A stretch of DNA of 64,000 nt from Sphingobium sp. D43FB. Lineage in GTDB: Bacteria > Pseudomonadota > Alphaproteobacteria > Sphingomonadales > Sphingomonadaceae. The stretch is from assembly GCF_002312805.1 (NCBI RefSeq), contig NZ_NMUA01000001.1:62001-126000 (forward strand), given 5' to 3'. The stretch's first letter is position 1. Every line of letters begins with the position of its first letter. Positions 18,679 to 26,890 of this stretch are shown here, piece by piece. The position numbers were made by a program, and so were the translations under genes. Under the pieces are notes generated by a model that searched no databases, had not been told where the DNA came from, and worked only from the letters and a program-made list of their open reading frames with translations.

Positions 18679-19458
18679 ATGGCTGATCTAACGGGCAAGG
18701 TGGCTCTGGTCACGGGCGGCACGTCGGGCATCGGACGCGCGACGGTGCAGCGGCTGGCGCGCGATGGCGCGCAGCTGGTGTTCACCGGATCGAAGGAGGA
18801 TGCCGCCGCGACCTTGAGCGCGGAGACGGGCGCGCGCTTCGTCAAGGCGCGGGTGCAGGAGGAAGCCGACTGGGCGCGGGTCGCGGACCTGATCGCCACC
18901 GAGTTCGGCCGGCTGGACATCGTCTTCGCCAATGCCGGGACTGAAAGCAATGACGGCAGTGTCGAATCGATCTCGATGGACGGATGGAACGGCATCATCG
19001 GGGTCAATCAGACCGGGGTCATGCTGACCGCACGCACGGCGCTTGGCCTAATGCGCGCCAATCCGGGCGGGCCATGCGGGTCGATCATCATCAATTCGTC
19101 CATGTCGGCGCATAAGGTGATGGGCAATTATATGGCCTATTCGGTGACGAAGGCCGCCGTGCTGGCGATGGCCAAGTCGATCGCCATCCATTGCGCCACG
19201 GAAAAGCTGCCGATCCGCTGCAACGCCATTTTGCCCGGCGTGGTGGAGACGGAGATGATCAGCGCGATCATCGCCAAGTCGCCATCGCCCGACGCCGCGC
19301 GCGCCGCTTATGAAGGCATGTCGCCGTTGGGCCGGATGGGCCGGGTCGAGGAAATCGCCGCGCTGGTGGCGTTTCTGGGGTCGGACGAAGCGGCGTTCAT
19401 CTCCGGCGGCGAATATGCGATCGACGGTGCATCCACGGCGGGCATGACCGGGGTTTAG
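18679..19458 (+). CDS. SDR-family oxidoreductase
   Basis: Classical short-chain dehydrogenase of 259 residues. Motifs seen: TGGTSGIG for NAD(P), ANAGTES in place of NNAG, the catalytic serine in NSSMSAH, and YSVTK with the catalytic Tyr and Lys. Its ending FISGGEYAIDGAS is typical. It runs convergently into the LysR gene with a 2-nt gap between stops. Confidence 0.88.
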   Translation: MADLTGKVALVTGGTSGIGRATVQRLARDGAQLVFTGSKEDAAATLSAETGARFVKARVQEEADWARVADLIATEFGRLDIVFANAGTESNDGSVESISMDGWNGIIGVNQTGVMLTARTALGLMRANPGGPCGSIIINSSMSAHKVMGNYMAYSVTKAAVLAMAKSIAIHCATEKLPIRCNAILPGVVETEMISAIIAKSPSPDAARAAYEGMSPLGRMGRVEEIAALVAFLGSDEAAFISGGEYAIDGASTAGMTGV

Positions 19459-19460
19459 GG

Positions 19461-20369
19461 TCAGGCGGTGTCCGCCGCCTGCGCCCGGATCGTGTCGATC
19501 AGCCAGCGCAGGCCGGGGTCGTTACTGCGCGTGACATGATATTGCGCCATTTCGACGAGCGGCGGGATCGGCACCGGCGGCGGGACGATCGTGATGGCGA
19601 AATTGCGCTGCATCAGATGTGCCAGCCGCCCTTGCATCAGCGTCAGCCAGTCGGTCTCCTGCAACAGCCAGGGCAGCATGGCGAAATTGGGCGCGGTCAT
19701 CGCCACGCGCCGCTGGATGCCGATCCGGTCGAGATAGGCATCGCCGAAACTCGGCAATCGTTCCTCGCCGATCGCGACCATCACATGCTCATAGGCCTGC
19801 ATCGTCTCCAGAGTGATCCCCTCGACCAGCGCGGGATGGTCGGCCCGGCCCACCAGCCAGTAGCGATCCTCCAGCAGGAAGTCGGACGGTAGTTCGGGCG
19901 TGAGATAGGCTTCCAGCGTGATCAGCAGGTCGATATTGCCATTGTCGAGCAATTCGATCCGCCTCTGGCTGGGTAGGAGCAGTTCGACCCGCACACCCGG
20001 CGCGGCCGAAGCGAGGCGGGTGATCATCGGGAAGAGAACGGCGGTGGCGATATAGTCCGACGTCATGACCCGGAAGGTGCGGCTGGACGTCGCGGGATCG
20101 AAATGGCGGGAGGTCGCCACCACGCTTTCCATCGTCGCCAGTGCCGCCTGCACCTGCGGGATCAACGTTTCGGCAAAGGGCGTCGGATACATGCGCTTGT
20201 TATGCGCGATCAGCAGGTCATCGCCGAAATAGGCGCGCAGCCGCGAGAGCGCATTGCTCATCGCGGGTTGGCTGAGATTTACCCGCTGCGCCGCGCGCGA
20301 CACGCTGCGATCGACCATCAGCGCGTCGAACGCCACCAGCAGATTGAGGTCCAGACCCTTGAAACGCAC
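19461..20369 (-). CDS. LysR-type regulator, NodD-like subgroup
   Basis: LysR-type regulator. The N-terminal winged helix (DLNLLVAFDALMVDRSVSRAAQRVNLSQPAMSNALSRLR) and the C-terminal effector domain are complete. The frame opens at an ATG at 20381, but GTG 20369 is preferred: it has GGAGAG six nt upstream and makes the protein begin RFKGLDLNLLV, the usual start of NodD/NahR-type members. The product is then 302 residues. The gene diverges from the extradiol dioxygenase gene, the standard layout in which such regulators activate ring-cleavage genes on binding an aromatic inducer. Confidence 0.9.
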   Translation of the reverse strand: MRFKGLDLNLLVAFDALMVDRSVSRAAQRVNLSQPAMSNALSRLRAYFGDDLLIAHNKRMYPTPFAETLIPQVQAALATMESVVATSRHFDPATSSRTFRVMTSDYIATAVLFPMITRLASAAPGVRVELLLPSQRRIELLDNGNIDLLITLEAYLTPELPSDFLLEDRYWLVGRADHPALVEGITLETMQAYEHVMVAIGEERLPSFGDAYLDRIGIQRRVAMTAPNFAMLPWLLQETDWLTLMQGRLAHLMQRNFAITIVPPPVPIPPLVEMAQYHVTRSNDPGLRWLIDTIRAQAADTA

Positions 20370-20379
20370 ATGTCTCTCC

Positions 20380-20394
20380 ATTCACGACATGAAT
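20380..20394. promoter_or_regulatory. Candidate LysR operator in the divergent promoter region
   Basis: Inverted repeat ATTCA-N5-TGAAT, of the T-N11-A kind used by LysR-type regulators, lies between the LysR start (20369) and the dioxygenase start (20503). An AATTGAATT palindrome follows at 20392-20400. Assignment rests on pattern and position only. Confidence 0.45.
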
Positions 20395-20502
20395 TGAATT
20401 GCATCAAAACAATCCTTTTATCAATCGTGCAGAACCGCCCTATATGCTTGCGACGAGGTCGTCGGTGGACGAACCGACCCACAATATTGGAGCAGGATCA
20501 TT

Positions 20503-21405
20503 ATGAGCCGCGTCACTGAAATTCGCTTTGTCGGCTATGCCGTCACTGATCTGGAAGCCGAACAGAGCTTCTACCGCGACGTCTGGGGGCTGAAGGACGT
20601 CGGCATGCAGGATGGCATGCTGCACTTCGCCGCAGAGGGGAATGACGAACATCATGTCGTCCGCCTGCGTGCCGCCGAGGACAAGCGCGTCGATGTCATT
20701 GCCCTGGCGGCCGACAGCCGCGCTGATGTCGATGCCCTGCATCAAAAGGTGACGGATGCCGGATGCCAGATCATCTTCGCGCCGCGTGACCTCACCACAC
20801 TGGGCGGCGGCTATGGCTTCCGCTTCTTCTCGCCCGACGGCCTGCCGTTCGAAATTTCGAGCGATGTCGCGCGCGGCACGGCCCGCGAAATGCACCGCTG
20901 GGACGGCGTGCCGCAGAAGATCAGCCACATCGTTCTGCACTCGCCCGATCACAAGGCGATGGTGCAATTCTTCGTCGATGTGCTGGGCATGCGGGTCAGC
21001 GACTGGCTGGGCGATTTCATGTGTTTCCTGCGCTGCAACAGCGCGCATCACCGGCTTGCGGTGCTGCCGGGGCCGGCCTGCCTCAATCATGTCGCCTATG
21101 ACATGCTGACGGTGGACGACATGATGCGCGGCATCAGCCGCCTGCGCAAAAAGGGCACCGACATCCTGTGGGGTCCGGGGCGTCATACCGCCGGGAACAA
21201 CACGTTCAGCTATTTCACGACGCCGAACGGCTTTGCGGTCGAATATACGTCGGAACTGGAAGAGGTCGATTTCGAACATCATGTCGATCAGGTCCATGTG
21301 CCTGGACCGACCGTGATGGACCAGTGGGGTGTTGGCGTCGGCGGACCCCAGACCATGCCCCATCCAGAGGCCGACAAGGGCCTGTTTCAGCCGGTAGAGG
21401 TATAA
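20503..21405 (+). CDS. Type I extradiol ring-cleavage dioxygenase (VOC superfamily)
   Basis: Two-domain vicinal-oxygen-chelate protein of 300 residues. The C-terminal domain carries the extradiol pattern: a first metal histidine H142 (SHIVLHS), a second H196 (LNHVAYD), and the signature GRHTAGNN...NGFAVEYT that contains metal ligand E247. This fits BphC-type Fe(II) dioxygenases, which open catechols next to the hydroxyls. It is 3 nt before a carbon-carbon bond hydrolase gene, the usual next step. A FAH-family gene follows. The substrate is unknown. Confidence 0.85.
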   Translation: MSRVTEIRFVGYAVTDLEAEQSFYRDVWGLKDVGMQDGMLHFAAEGNDEHHVVRLRAAEDKRVDVIALAADSRADVDALHQKVTDAGCQIIFAPRDLTTLGGGYGFRFFSPDGLPFEISSDVARGTAREMHRWDGVPQKISHIVLHSPDHKAMVQFFVDVLGMRVSDWLGDFMCFLRCNSAHHRLAVLPGPACLNHVAYDMLTVDDMMRGISRLRKKGTDILWGPGRHTAGNNTFSYFTTPNGFAVEYTSELEEVDFEHHVDQVHVPGPTVMDQWGVGVGGPQTMPHPEADKGLFQPVEV

Positions 21406-21408
21406 GCC

Positions 21409-22569
21409 ATGGCTTTGTTTGAATATTTCCCCAACTATATCTGGAACCTGTCGGTTTCCATCGCGCTGGAAAGCGGCGGCAAGATCGGCGAAATCGTCGA
21501 TATGTGCCAGCCGATCCGTGACGCGGCGGCCTCCGGCGCGGATGCGGGTACGCCCCAGTTCATGGCGCAGTGGGTCGCGATGGCCGAGCGGCTGATCGGC
21601 CTCGCCGATGAAGACATCGCCGCCGGGCGCGCTTTCTCCGCCTCCGACAAGATGGAGCGCGCGGCGCTGTATCTGTTCGTGGCCGAACGGATGCAGGGCC
21701 ATGGCGCTCCGGGCCGCGAAGCAACCTATGCCAAGGCGCGCGACATCTTCGATCGCTCGACGGTGCTGGGCAAGATCAATCGCGAGCGGGTGGAAATCCC
21801 GTTGGCGCAGGGCACGATGCCCGCGCTTTATACCCGTGCGCCCGGACCAGGGCCGCATCCGGTCGTCGTCTATTGCAATGGCCTCGATAGCTGCAAGGAA
21901 CTGCTCTACTGGTCCAATCTGCCCGAAGCGCTGGCACGGCGCGGCATTTCGACGCTGAGCGTCGATCAGCCGGGCAGCGGCGAAGCGCTGCGCTTGCAGA
22001 ATCTGCCGGTCGATCCGCATAGCGAAAATTGGGCGAGCAAGGCGGTCGACTGGCTGGAAACCCAGGCCGACGCCGATCCCAAGCGCATCGGCATGACCGG
22101 CATTTCGCTGGGCGGCCATTTCGCGCCGCGCGCCGTCGCCTATGAACCGCGCTTTGCCAGCGGCGCCTGCTGGGGTGCCAATCATAATTGGGCCGAGGTG
22201 CAGCAGAAGCGGTTGAACCGGGAAGGCGAAAATCCCGTCCCCCATTATTGGGCGCATGTCATGTGGGCCTTCGGTGCCGACACCATGGAGGACTTCCTGG
22301 AAAAGGCGAAGGACATGAACCTGAATGGCGGCCATATGGATGGCGTCAAGGTGCCGTTCCTCGTCACCCATGGCGCGAAGGACCGGCAGATCAGCGTCGA
22401 TTATGCGCAGGATTGCTATGACCAACTCGTCAATTCGCCGCGTCGCGAACTCAAGCTGTTCACCGAGCGGGAAGGCGGGGTCGAACATGTCGGGGCCGAC
22501 AATATGAGCTTTGGCTGCGACTATATCGCCGACTGGTTTGCCGACACGCTGAACGGCCACGCTGGCTAA
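21409..22569 (+). CDS. Alpha/beta hydrolase, 2,6-dihydroxypseudooxynicotine hydrolase-like (C-C bond hydrolase)
   Basis: Protein of 386 residues with an N-terminal helical cap region and an alpha/beta-hydrolase core. The nucleophile elbow is GISLGG (S233), and VEHVGAD near residue 365 probably supplies the catalytic histidine. The layout matches the FrsA/DHPON-hydrolase family, whose characterized member cleaves a carbon-carbon bond beside a carbonyl on an aromatic ring. Directly after the extradiol dioxygenase it would hydrolyse the ring-opened product. An esterase role cannot be excluded. Confidence 0.8.
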   Translation: MALFEYFPNYIWNLSVSIALESGGKIGEIVDMCQPIRDAAASGADAGTPQFMAQWVAMAERLIGLADEDIAAGRAFSASDKMERAALYLFVAERMQGHGAPGREATYAKARDIFDRSTVLGKINRERVEIPLAQGTMPALYTRAPGPGPHPVVVYCNGLDSCKELLYWSNLPEALARRGISTLSVDQPGSGEALRLQNLPVDPHSENWASKAVDWLETQADADPKRIGMTGISLGGHFAPRAVAYEPRFASGACWGANHNWAEVQQKRLNREGENPVPHYWAHVMWAFGADTMEDFLEKAKDMNLNGGHMDGVKVPFLVTHGAKDRQISVDYAQDCYDQLVNSPRRELKLFTEREGGVEHVGADNMSFGCDYIADWFADTLNGHAG

Positions 22570-22648
22570 GCGGCTGACCATCGCAACACTATAATGCGAC
22601 GGCGGGCCATGATCCCGCCGTCGCCGATTTTTTGCAGGGGAGTGAACA

Positions 22649-23599
22649 ATGCGTCTGGCAACATTGAAGCGCGGCGGCCGTGACGGCACGCTGGTAGCGG
22701 TCAGCGACGATGGCGCGCGCGTCGCGCCGGTCAAGGGCTATGCCACGCTGCAGGCGGCGCTGGACGATTGGGATGCGGCGCAGGATGCACTGGCTGCGGC
22801 CGCGCAGGATGCAGCGTCGGGCGAAGTGGTTACACCCGCCGATTTCGCCGCACCCTTGCCGCGTGCCTGGCAATGGCTGGACGGGTCGGCCTTTACCAAT
22901 CACGCCAAATTGATGGAAACGGCGTTCAACATGCCGCCGATCGAAACCGACCTGCCGCTCATGTATCAGGGGATGAGTCACCAGTTCATTGCGCCGACCG
23001 ACGATGTGCCCTTCCCCAGCGAAGCGGATGGCATCGATTTCGAGGGCGAGTTCGGCGTCATCACCGATGATGTGCCGATGGGCTGTTCGGCCGCCGACGC
23101 GCTACGCCATGTCCGGTTCCTTGTCCTGATCAACGACTGGTCGCTCCGCGCGATCGCGCCGGTCGAGATGAAGACCGGCTTTGGCTGGATACAGGCCAAG
23201 CCCGCTTGCAGCGTCGCGCCATTTGCGGTGACGCCCGATACGCTGGGCGATGCCTGGCGCGATGGCCGCGTCTGCCTGCCGCTGACGGTCGAGGTGGATG
23301 GGGAATGGTTCGGCCATCCCAATGGCGCGGCGATGGCCTATGGCTTCCACGAACTGATCGCCCACGCCGCCCGTTCGAGATCGCTGCCGGCCGGCACGAT
23401 CATCGGCTCCGGCACCGTATCCAACGCGGAGCATGAAACGGTCGGCTCCACCTGCCTGTCCGAACGCCGCGCAATCGAAATGATTGCCCATGGCGCCCCC
23501 AAAACCGCCTTCCTCCCCTTCGGCAGCCGCGTCGCGATGCGCGCAGGCGAGGGGGCATCACCCTTCGGCGTTATCGATCAGCGGGTGGTGAAGGGGTAA
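22649..23599 (+). CDS. Fumarylacetoacetate hydrolase-family protein
   Basis: FAH-superfamily enzyme of 316 residues. Metal ligands are visible in FEGEFG (E132 and E134) and in the NDWSLR region. The C-terminal part has the conserved GSGTVSN and GSTCLSERR motifs, closer to fumarylacetoacetase-type than to hydratase-type members. Such enzymes cleave C-C bonds in acylpyruvates or hydrate 2-oxo-dienoates, the last steps of meta-cleavage pathways. It lies 79 nt after the hydrolase. Downstream is the edge of the mobile element. Confidence 0.88.
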   Translation: MRLATLKRGGRDGTLVAVSDDGARVAPVKGYATLQAALDDWDAAQDALAAAAQDAASGEVVTPADFAAPLPRAWQWLDGSAFTNHAKLMETAFNMPPIETDLPLMYQGMSHQFIAPTDDVPFPSEADGIDFEGEFGVITDDVPMGCSAADALRHVRFLVLINDWSLRAIAPVEMKTGFGWIQAKPACSVAPFAVTPDTLGDAWRDGRVCLPLTVEVDGEWFGHPNGAAMAYGFHELIAHAARSRSLPAGTIIGSGTVSNAEHETVGSTCLSERRAIEMIAHGAPKTAFLPFGSRVAMRAGEGASPFGVIDQRVVKG

Positions 23600-23806
23600 T
23601 CAGTCCGCCCGTACCGGGCAACGGCCCGAAGCAAAGTTGATGTAGACGTAACCGCGCCATTGCGCGGATACGTTCCGTCCGCTCGTGGAGAGCAGGCAGA
23701 CGTGCGCCTGTAGCTTAGCGCGGCCCACCATAGCCGCACCAAATCCGCACATCCCACCGATACCGGCTGGACCATATCCCTGTCTGGGGCGCGATGATCT
23801 GAAAAA

Positions 23807-23820
23807 TGGTAGCGGAGGAG
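23807..23820 (+). repeat. attL, left att core of the mobile element
   Basis: TGGTAGCGGAGGAG, an exact copy of the last 14 bases of the tRNA-Met gene (complement strand). The stretch 23600-23806 to its left holds no convincing gene; only a minus-strand frame of about 50 codons is open there. Confidence 0.9.
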
Positions 23821-23940
23821 TCGCTAAAAGTATCGTGTCAGGCGGGTTCATGGCGTCCGTAAGCACATTGTAACATCGGTGATTTTTGTTGTAGCCTGTT
23901 CGCGGTCGGTCGCCCTGATTTGTCTGAACCCGCATCAAAA

Positions 23941-24000
23941 TGTGGGAACAACAGTGGGATCATTTTTTGCTACGAAATGTGGGACCAGTTTGTGGGAACA
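23941..24000 (+). repeat. Candidate integrase arm-type sites, left end
   Basis: Four spaced copies of a TGTGGGAACA-like word: 23941-23950 (TGTGGGAACA), 23954-23961 (GTGGGATC), 23978-23987 (TGTGGGACCA) and 23991-24000 (TGTGGGAACA). They lie between attL and the integrase start. A further copy (CGTGGGAACA) lies at 43363-43372 near the right end. Arm-type binding sites of tyrosine integrases have this distribution. Confidence 0.65.
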
Positions 24001-24035
24001 CAGGCAGAAAATTCCCTAATAGGGAACCGAACCTG

Positions 24036-25250
24036 ATGGCACTAACAACTTTGAAAGTTAAGAACGCGAAACCCGGTCGCCATACCGATAGTCGTGGCCT
24101 TTGCTTGCTCGTGAAGGACAGCGGGGCGCGGACATGGGTTCTGCGAATGCAGAGACACGGCCAACGCCGTGACTATGGGCTGGGATCAGCGTTGGACGTA
24201 TCGCTAGCCGAGGCGCGTGAAGCAGCAGCAGCACTACGTCGCCGAGTCCGAGAGGGCTTTGATCCAGTCGCCGAGCGGCGGAAGGCGCGAAAGATCGTGC
24301 CCAACTTCGAAGCCGCGACTCGGACTTGCCACGAGACGTTACGCGAAGGCTGGAATGGCGGGCACCATGTGAAGTGGCTTGCTAGCTTCGAAAAGCATCT
24401 GTTCCCGAAGATCGGCAAGAAGCCGGTAGATCAAGTAGATAGCGCCTGCGTGGTCGAGGCGCTCGCGCCGATCTGGCTCGAAATTCCGGAAACTGCCCGC
24501 CGTATTTTGCAGCGCATAAGCGTTGTTTTGGATTTTGCGCACGTCAAAGGCTGGGTGCCGGGGGAAGTGTCGCTGCGTTCCGTTCGCAAAGGGCTTCCGC
24601 GCCAGAACGACAAGCGCGGTCATATGGAGGCCATGCCCTATGTCGATGTTCCAGCGCTTATGCAGAAGCTGGCGGTGGCAGCGCCGACAACGGGCCGGGA
24701 CGCGCTGCGCTTTACCATCTACAATGCCGTGCGCTCCAACGAGACGCGCTTTGCCGTCTGGACAGAGTTTGACTTGGACAAGGGCATTTGGACCATTCCA
24801 GGCGAACGGATGAAGGCACGGGAAACCCATATCGTGCCGCTTTCCGCGCCTGTCGTTGCGCTGCTGCGCAAGCGTTGGAAAGAGCGCACCAGCGACACCG
24901 GGCTTGTGTTCTCACATAATGGTGAGAAGCCGATCAGCGATGTAACTATGACCAAGCTGTTGCGAGATGACGGAATCGCAGGGATAACGGTCCACGGCTT
25001 CCGTTCATCCTTTACCGATTGGGCAGCGGAGCGAACGCGCTTCCCGAAGGAAGTTGCCGACAAGGCGCTGGCGCACAAGCTGCCCAACAAGGTCGAAGCC
25101 GCCTATCGCCGCACCGACTTTTTCGAGAAGCGGCGCAGTCTCATGGCGCGTTGGGCCGAATATCTCGACCGGACAGAGACACAGAGCGGCAAGGGGAAGG
25201 ACGCCGCCGCAACGGCGTCCGACCCTACAACGCTCCGCGTTGCCGCCTGA
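24036..25250 (+). CDS. int: Tyrosine site-specific integrase (P4/DUF4102 type)
   Basis: Integrase of 404 residues that inserts and excises the element at the tRNA gene. The N-terminal arm-binding DUF4102 domain (LTTLKVKNAKPGRHTDSRGLCLLV) is followed by a core-binding domain and the catalytic domain. The catalytic Arg lies in AVRSNETR, the H-x-x-R pair in VHGFRSSF, a second His in LAHK, and the Tyr in EAAYRRTDFFEKRR. ATG 24036 is chosen because the family starts there; the frame runs further upstream through the arm repeats. It sits beside attL, at the end away from the tRNA gene. Confidence 0.95.
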   Translation: MALTTLKVKNAKPGRHTDSRGLCLLVKDSGARTWVLRMQRHGQRRDYGLGSALDVSLAEAREAAAALRRRVREGFDPVAERRKARKIVPNFEAATRTCHETLREGWNGGHHVKWLASFEKHLFPKIGKKPVDQVDSACVVEALAPIWLEIPETARRILQRISVVLDFAHVKGWVPGEVSLRSVRKGLPRQNDKRGHMEAMPYVDVPALMQKLAVAAPTTGRDALRFTIYNAVRSNETRFAVWTEFDLDKGIWTIPGERMKARETHIVPLSAPVVALLRKRWKERTSDTGLVFSHNGEKPISDVTMTKLLRDDGIAGITVHGFRSSFTDWAAERTRFPKEVADKALAHKLPNKVEAAYRRTDFFEKRRSLMARWAEYLDRTETQSGKGKDAAATASDPTTLRVAA

Positions 25251-25419
25251 CCAAATCGTGCAGGCTGGCGGTGGTGATACGGGTTGCCTTGCCGAGCTTC
25301 ACCGTTTCAACCTCGCCAGCCGCGATCAGTTCATAGAGCTTGGTGCGACCGACGCCGATCATGCGCGCCGCTTCATTGACGCGGACGCAGATCGGATCGG
25401 GGGGCGGGAGCGCGGTCAT
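25225..25419 (-). CDS. Small helix-turn-helix protein, excisionase/MerR-like
   Basis: A 64-residue DNA-binding protein with a single winged helix of the excisionase/AlpA class: VRVNEAARMIGVGRTKLYELIAAGEVETVKLGKATRI. Such proteins direct excision or regulate the integrase. Its 3' end overlaps the integrase 3' end by 26 nt (convergent), and its start overlaps the stop of the upstream AlpA-like gene by 4 nt. Confidence 0.8.
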   Translation of the reverse strand: MTALPPPDPICVRVNEAARMIGVGRTKLYELIAAGEVETVKLGKATRITTASLHDLVRRQRGAL

Positions 25420-25631
25420 TGGGCATGGCTCCCGGCCCGTTCCTCGCGATAGCTGACAGGATCGGCCATCCAGCGCTCGACGGACGACTCCCGCCAGCCA
25501 GCGCCATGAACGCTGATTCTGATTTGAGCGGGAAACGTCCCGTCCGCGATCTTGCGGTAAAGGGTTGAACGGGAAAGCCCGGTGCGGGCCAGAACGGTCT
25601 TCAATCGGATGATACGATCGGTGTTGGACAT
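25416..25631 (-). CDS. AlpA-family phage-type regulator
   Basis: A 71-residue protein with the AlpA pattern: IIRLKTVLARTGLSRSTLYRKIADGTFPAQIRI followed by WRESSVERWM. AlpA was described as an activator of a P4-type integrase; in mobile elements the pair of such genes near int usually controls excision. It is translationally coupled to the downstream gene (4-nt overlap). Confidence 0.85.
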   Translation of the reverse strand: MSNTDRIIRLKTVLARTGLSRSTLYRKIADGTFPAQIRISVHGAGWRESSVERWMADPVSYREERAGSHAQ

Positions 25632-26065
25632 CGACTTATTCCATATGTGCGCCAGTTATGCCTTTCCCCCATGAGAGTTGAACAATGCGGGCCGTCCCTC
25701 AGCCCGCAAGGGGCAATCGGCGCGCATAGGGCTATTGCGGGCCTACGGCGGCAAATGTCGGGGATCGGCGGAGATTTCGCGCAGGCGGCAGTCATAGGGG
25801 ATCATCGGTGGCCCCAGGCGGCAAGCGGCGGTCGCCTTTTGCCGGGAGAAAGCGGGGCGGTGCCTTGCAAGGGCAAGCAGCGGGCGCTTAGCCCTGAAAA
25901 TGATAGCAATCGACCTGTTCGAGTCGCACGCCATGGCGGACCTCTTGTTGACGACCCGCCAAGCCGTCTTTTGCTATGCCTCCGGTGCATAAGCTGTCTC
26001 GGTTTTTTCGAGTGTGCAAGTGGATAGGAAATGAAGTTCCTGAAGTAGGCACTACACTGCCGCTT
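25632..26065. other. Gene-free stretch inside the mobile element
   Basis: No convincing gene is seen on either strand between the AlpA-like gene and the palindromes upstream of the toxin-antitoxin pair. Open frames here lack ribosome sites and recognizable domains. Confidence 0.5.
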
Positions 26066-26114
26066 TCGGCACTTCAGTGCCGATTTGCACATTTTGGTGA
26101 CGCTCGCACCAAAA
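26066..26114. promoter_or_regulatory. Two palindromes upstream of the toxin-antitoxin operon
   Basis: An 8-bp inverted repeat TCGGCACT/AGTGCCGA with a 2-nt spacer (26066-26083) and a second TTTTGGTG/CACCAAAA with a 7-nt loop (26092-26114). They lie 70-115 nt upstream of the antitoxin start and are good candidates for the autoregulatory operator of the RelB/ParE complex. No T run follows, so terminators are less likely. Confidence 0.5.
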
Positions 26115-26181
26115 GGCTGTGCGGTTTCCCGATGGCAATTGTCATGCGATTGAATTACATATGAGGAGAAGGAGTGATCCC

Positions 26182-26487
26182 ATGGCAAACAATGCCCTTA
26201 TTCAGACCCGAATCGATTCGGACGTAAAGGACCGCGCCTCCGCCGTGTTCGAGCGAATGGGGCTTACGGTATCGGACGCCGTGCGCATCCTTCTGACTCG
26301 CACCGCACGCGAGGGCGTTGCCCCCATGGAGCTGCTGGTAGAGCGGCAAGCCTATGACCAGTGGTTCCGGGCGCGAGTGCAGGAGGCGCTGGACGATGAT
26401 CGGCCCGACATTGACGATGCCGAAGTTTCCGCGCGATTTGCTGAGCTTCGCGCGAACGCGCGAAAGGGCATCAAGCCGGTGCAATGA
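26182..26487 (+). CDS. RelB/DinJ-family antitoxin
   Basis: Antitoxin of 101 residues. The N-terminal ribbon-helix-helix (LIQTRIDSDVKDRASAVFERMGLTVSDAVRILLTRTAREG) binds DNA and represses the operon; the C-terminal part should wrap the toxin. ATG 26182 follows an AGGAGAAGGAG site. Its stop overlaps the toxin start by 4 nt (ATGA), the usual coupling in type II toxin-antitoxin operons. Confidence 0.9.
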   Translation: MANNALIQTRIDSDVKDRASAVFERMGLTVSDAVRILLTRTAREGVAPMELLVERQAYDQWFRARVQEALDDDRPDIDDAEVSARFAELRANARKGIKPVQ

Positions 26488-26789
26488 AACTTGCTTGGTC
26501 CAATCGGGCGACGACTGATCGTCTGGCGATATTCATCTGGATTGCCGAGGATAATCCGCAAGCCGCCGCCGATGTGGACGATCGGATCGAGGCAGCAGCC
26601 CAGCGCCTCAAAGACTTCCCGAATAGCGGGCGTCCAGGCCGCATCGAAGGCACGCGCGAATTGGTGATCGCGCACACGCCCTATATCGCACCTTACCAGA
26701 TCATCGGGAATACTGTCCGCATCCTTCGCGTGATCCATGGAGCGCGCATGTGGCCCCACGACATTCCCCCGGAGTTCGCCCCGGAGTAA
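26484..26789 (+). CDS. ParE/RelE-superfamily toxin
   Basis: Toxin of 101 residues with the ParE/RelE fold: WSNRATTDRLAIFIWIAEDNPQAAADVDDRIEAAAQRLKDFPNSGRPGRIEGTRELVI and a C-terminal VRILRVIHGAR. The GRPGR and RELV motifs favour ParE (gyrase inhibitor) over RelE (mRNase), but the two cannot be separated safely. With the antitoxin it would stabilize the element in the host. Confidence 0.9.
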   Translation: MKLAWSNRATTDRLAIFIWIAEDNPQAAADVDDRIEAAAQRLKDFPNSGRPGRIEGTRELVIAHTPYIAPYQIIGNTVRILRVIHGARMWPHDIPPEFAPE

Positions 26790-26890
26790 GCTGCCAGATA
26801 CCCCCCGTTGGTGAACGATTGGCCGATAGGCGAATGTCGGCTCCGAAGCAAAGATGCGGAAATAGCTGCCATTGGCGAGGCGTTGCTCGA

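Noticed and set aside
20440..22734. A 764-codon minus-strand open frame across the dioxygenase and hydrolase genes
   Set aside because: It is the shadow of two well-supported genes; the product is low in recognizable motifs and has no ribosome site.
23600..23938. A minus-strand open frame crossing attL
   Set aside because: It joins chromosomal and element sequence across the att core, has no domain and no ribosome site. A 50-codon part left of attL (start near 23752) may be a small gene but is not supported.
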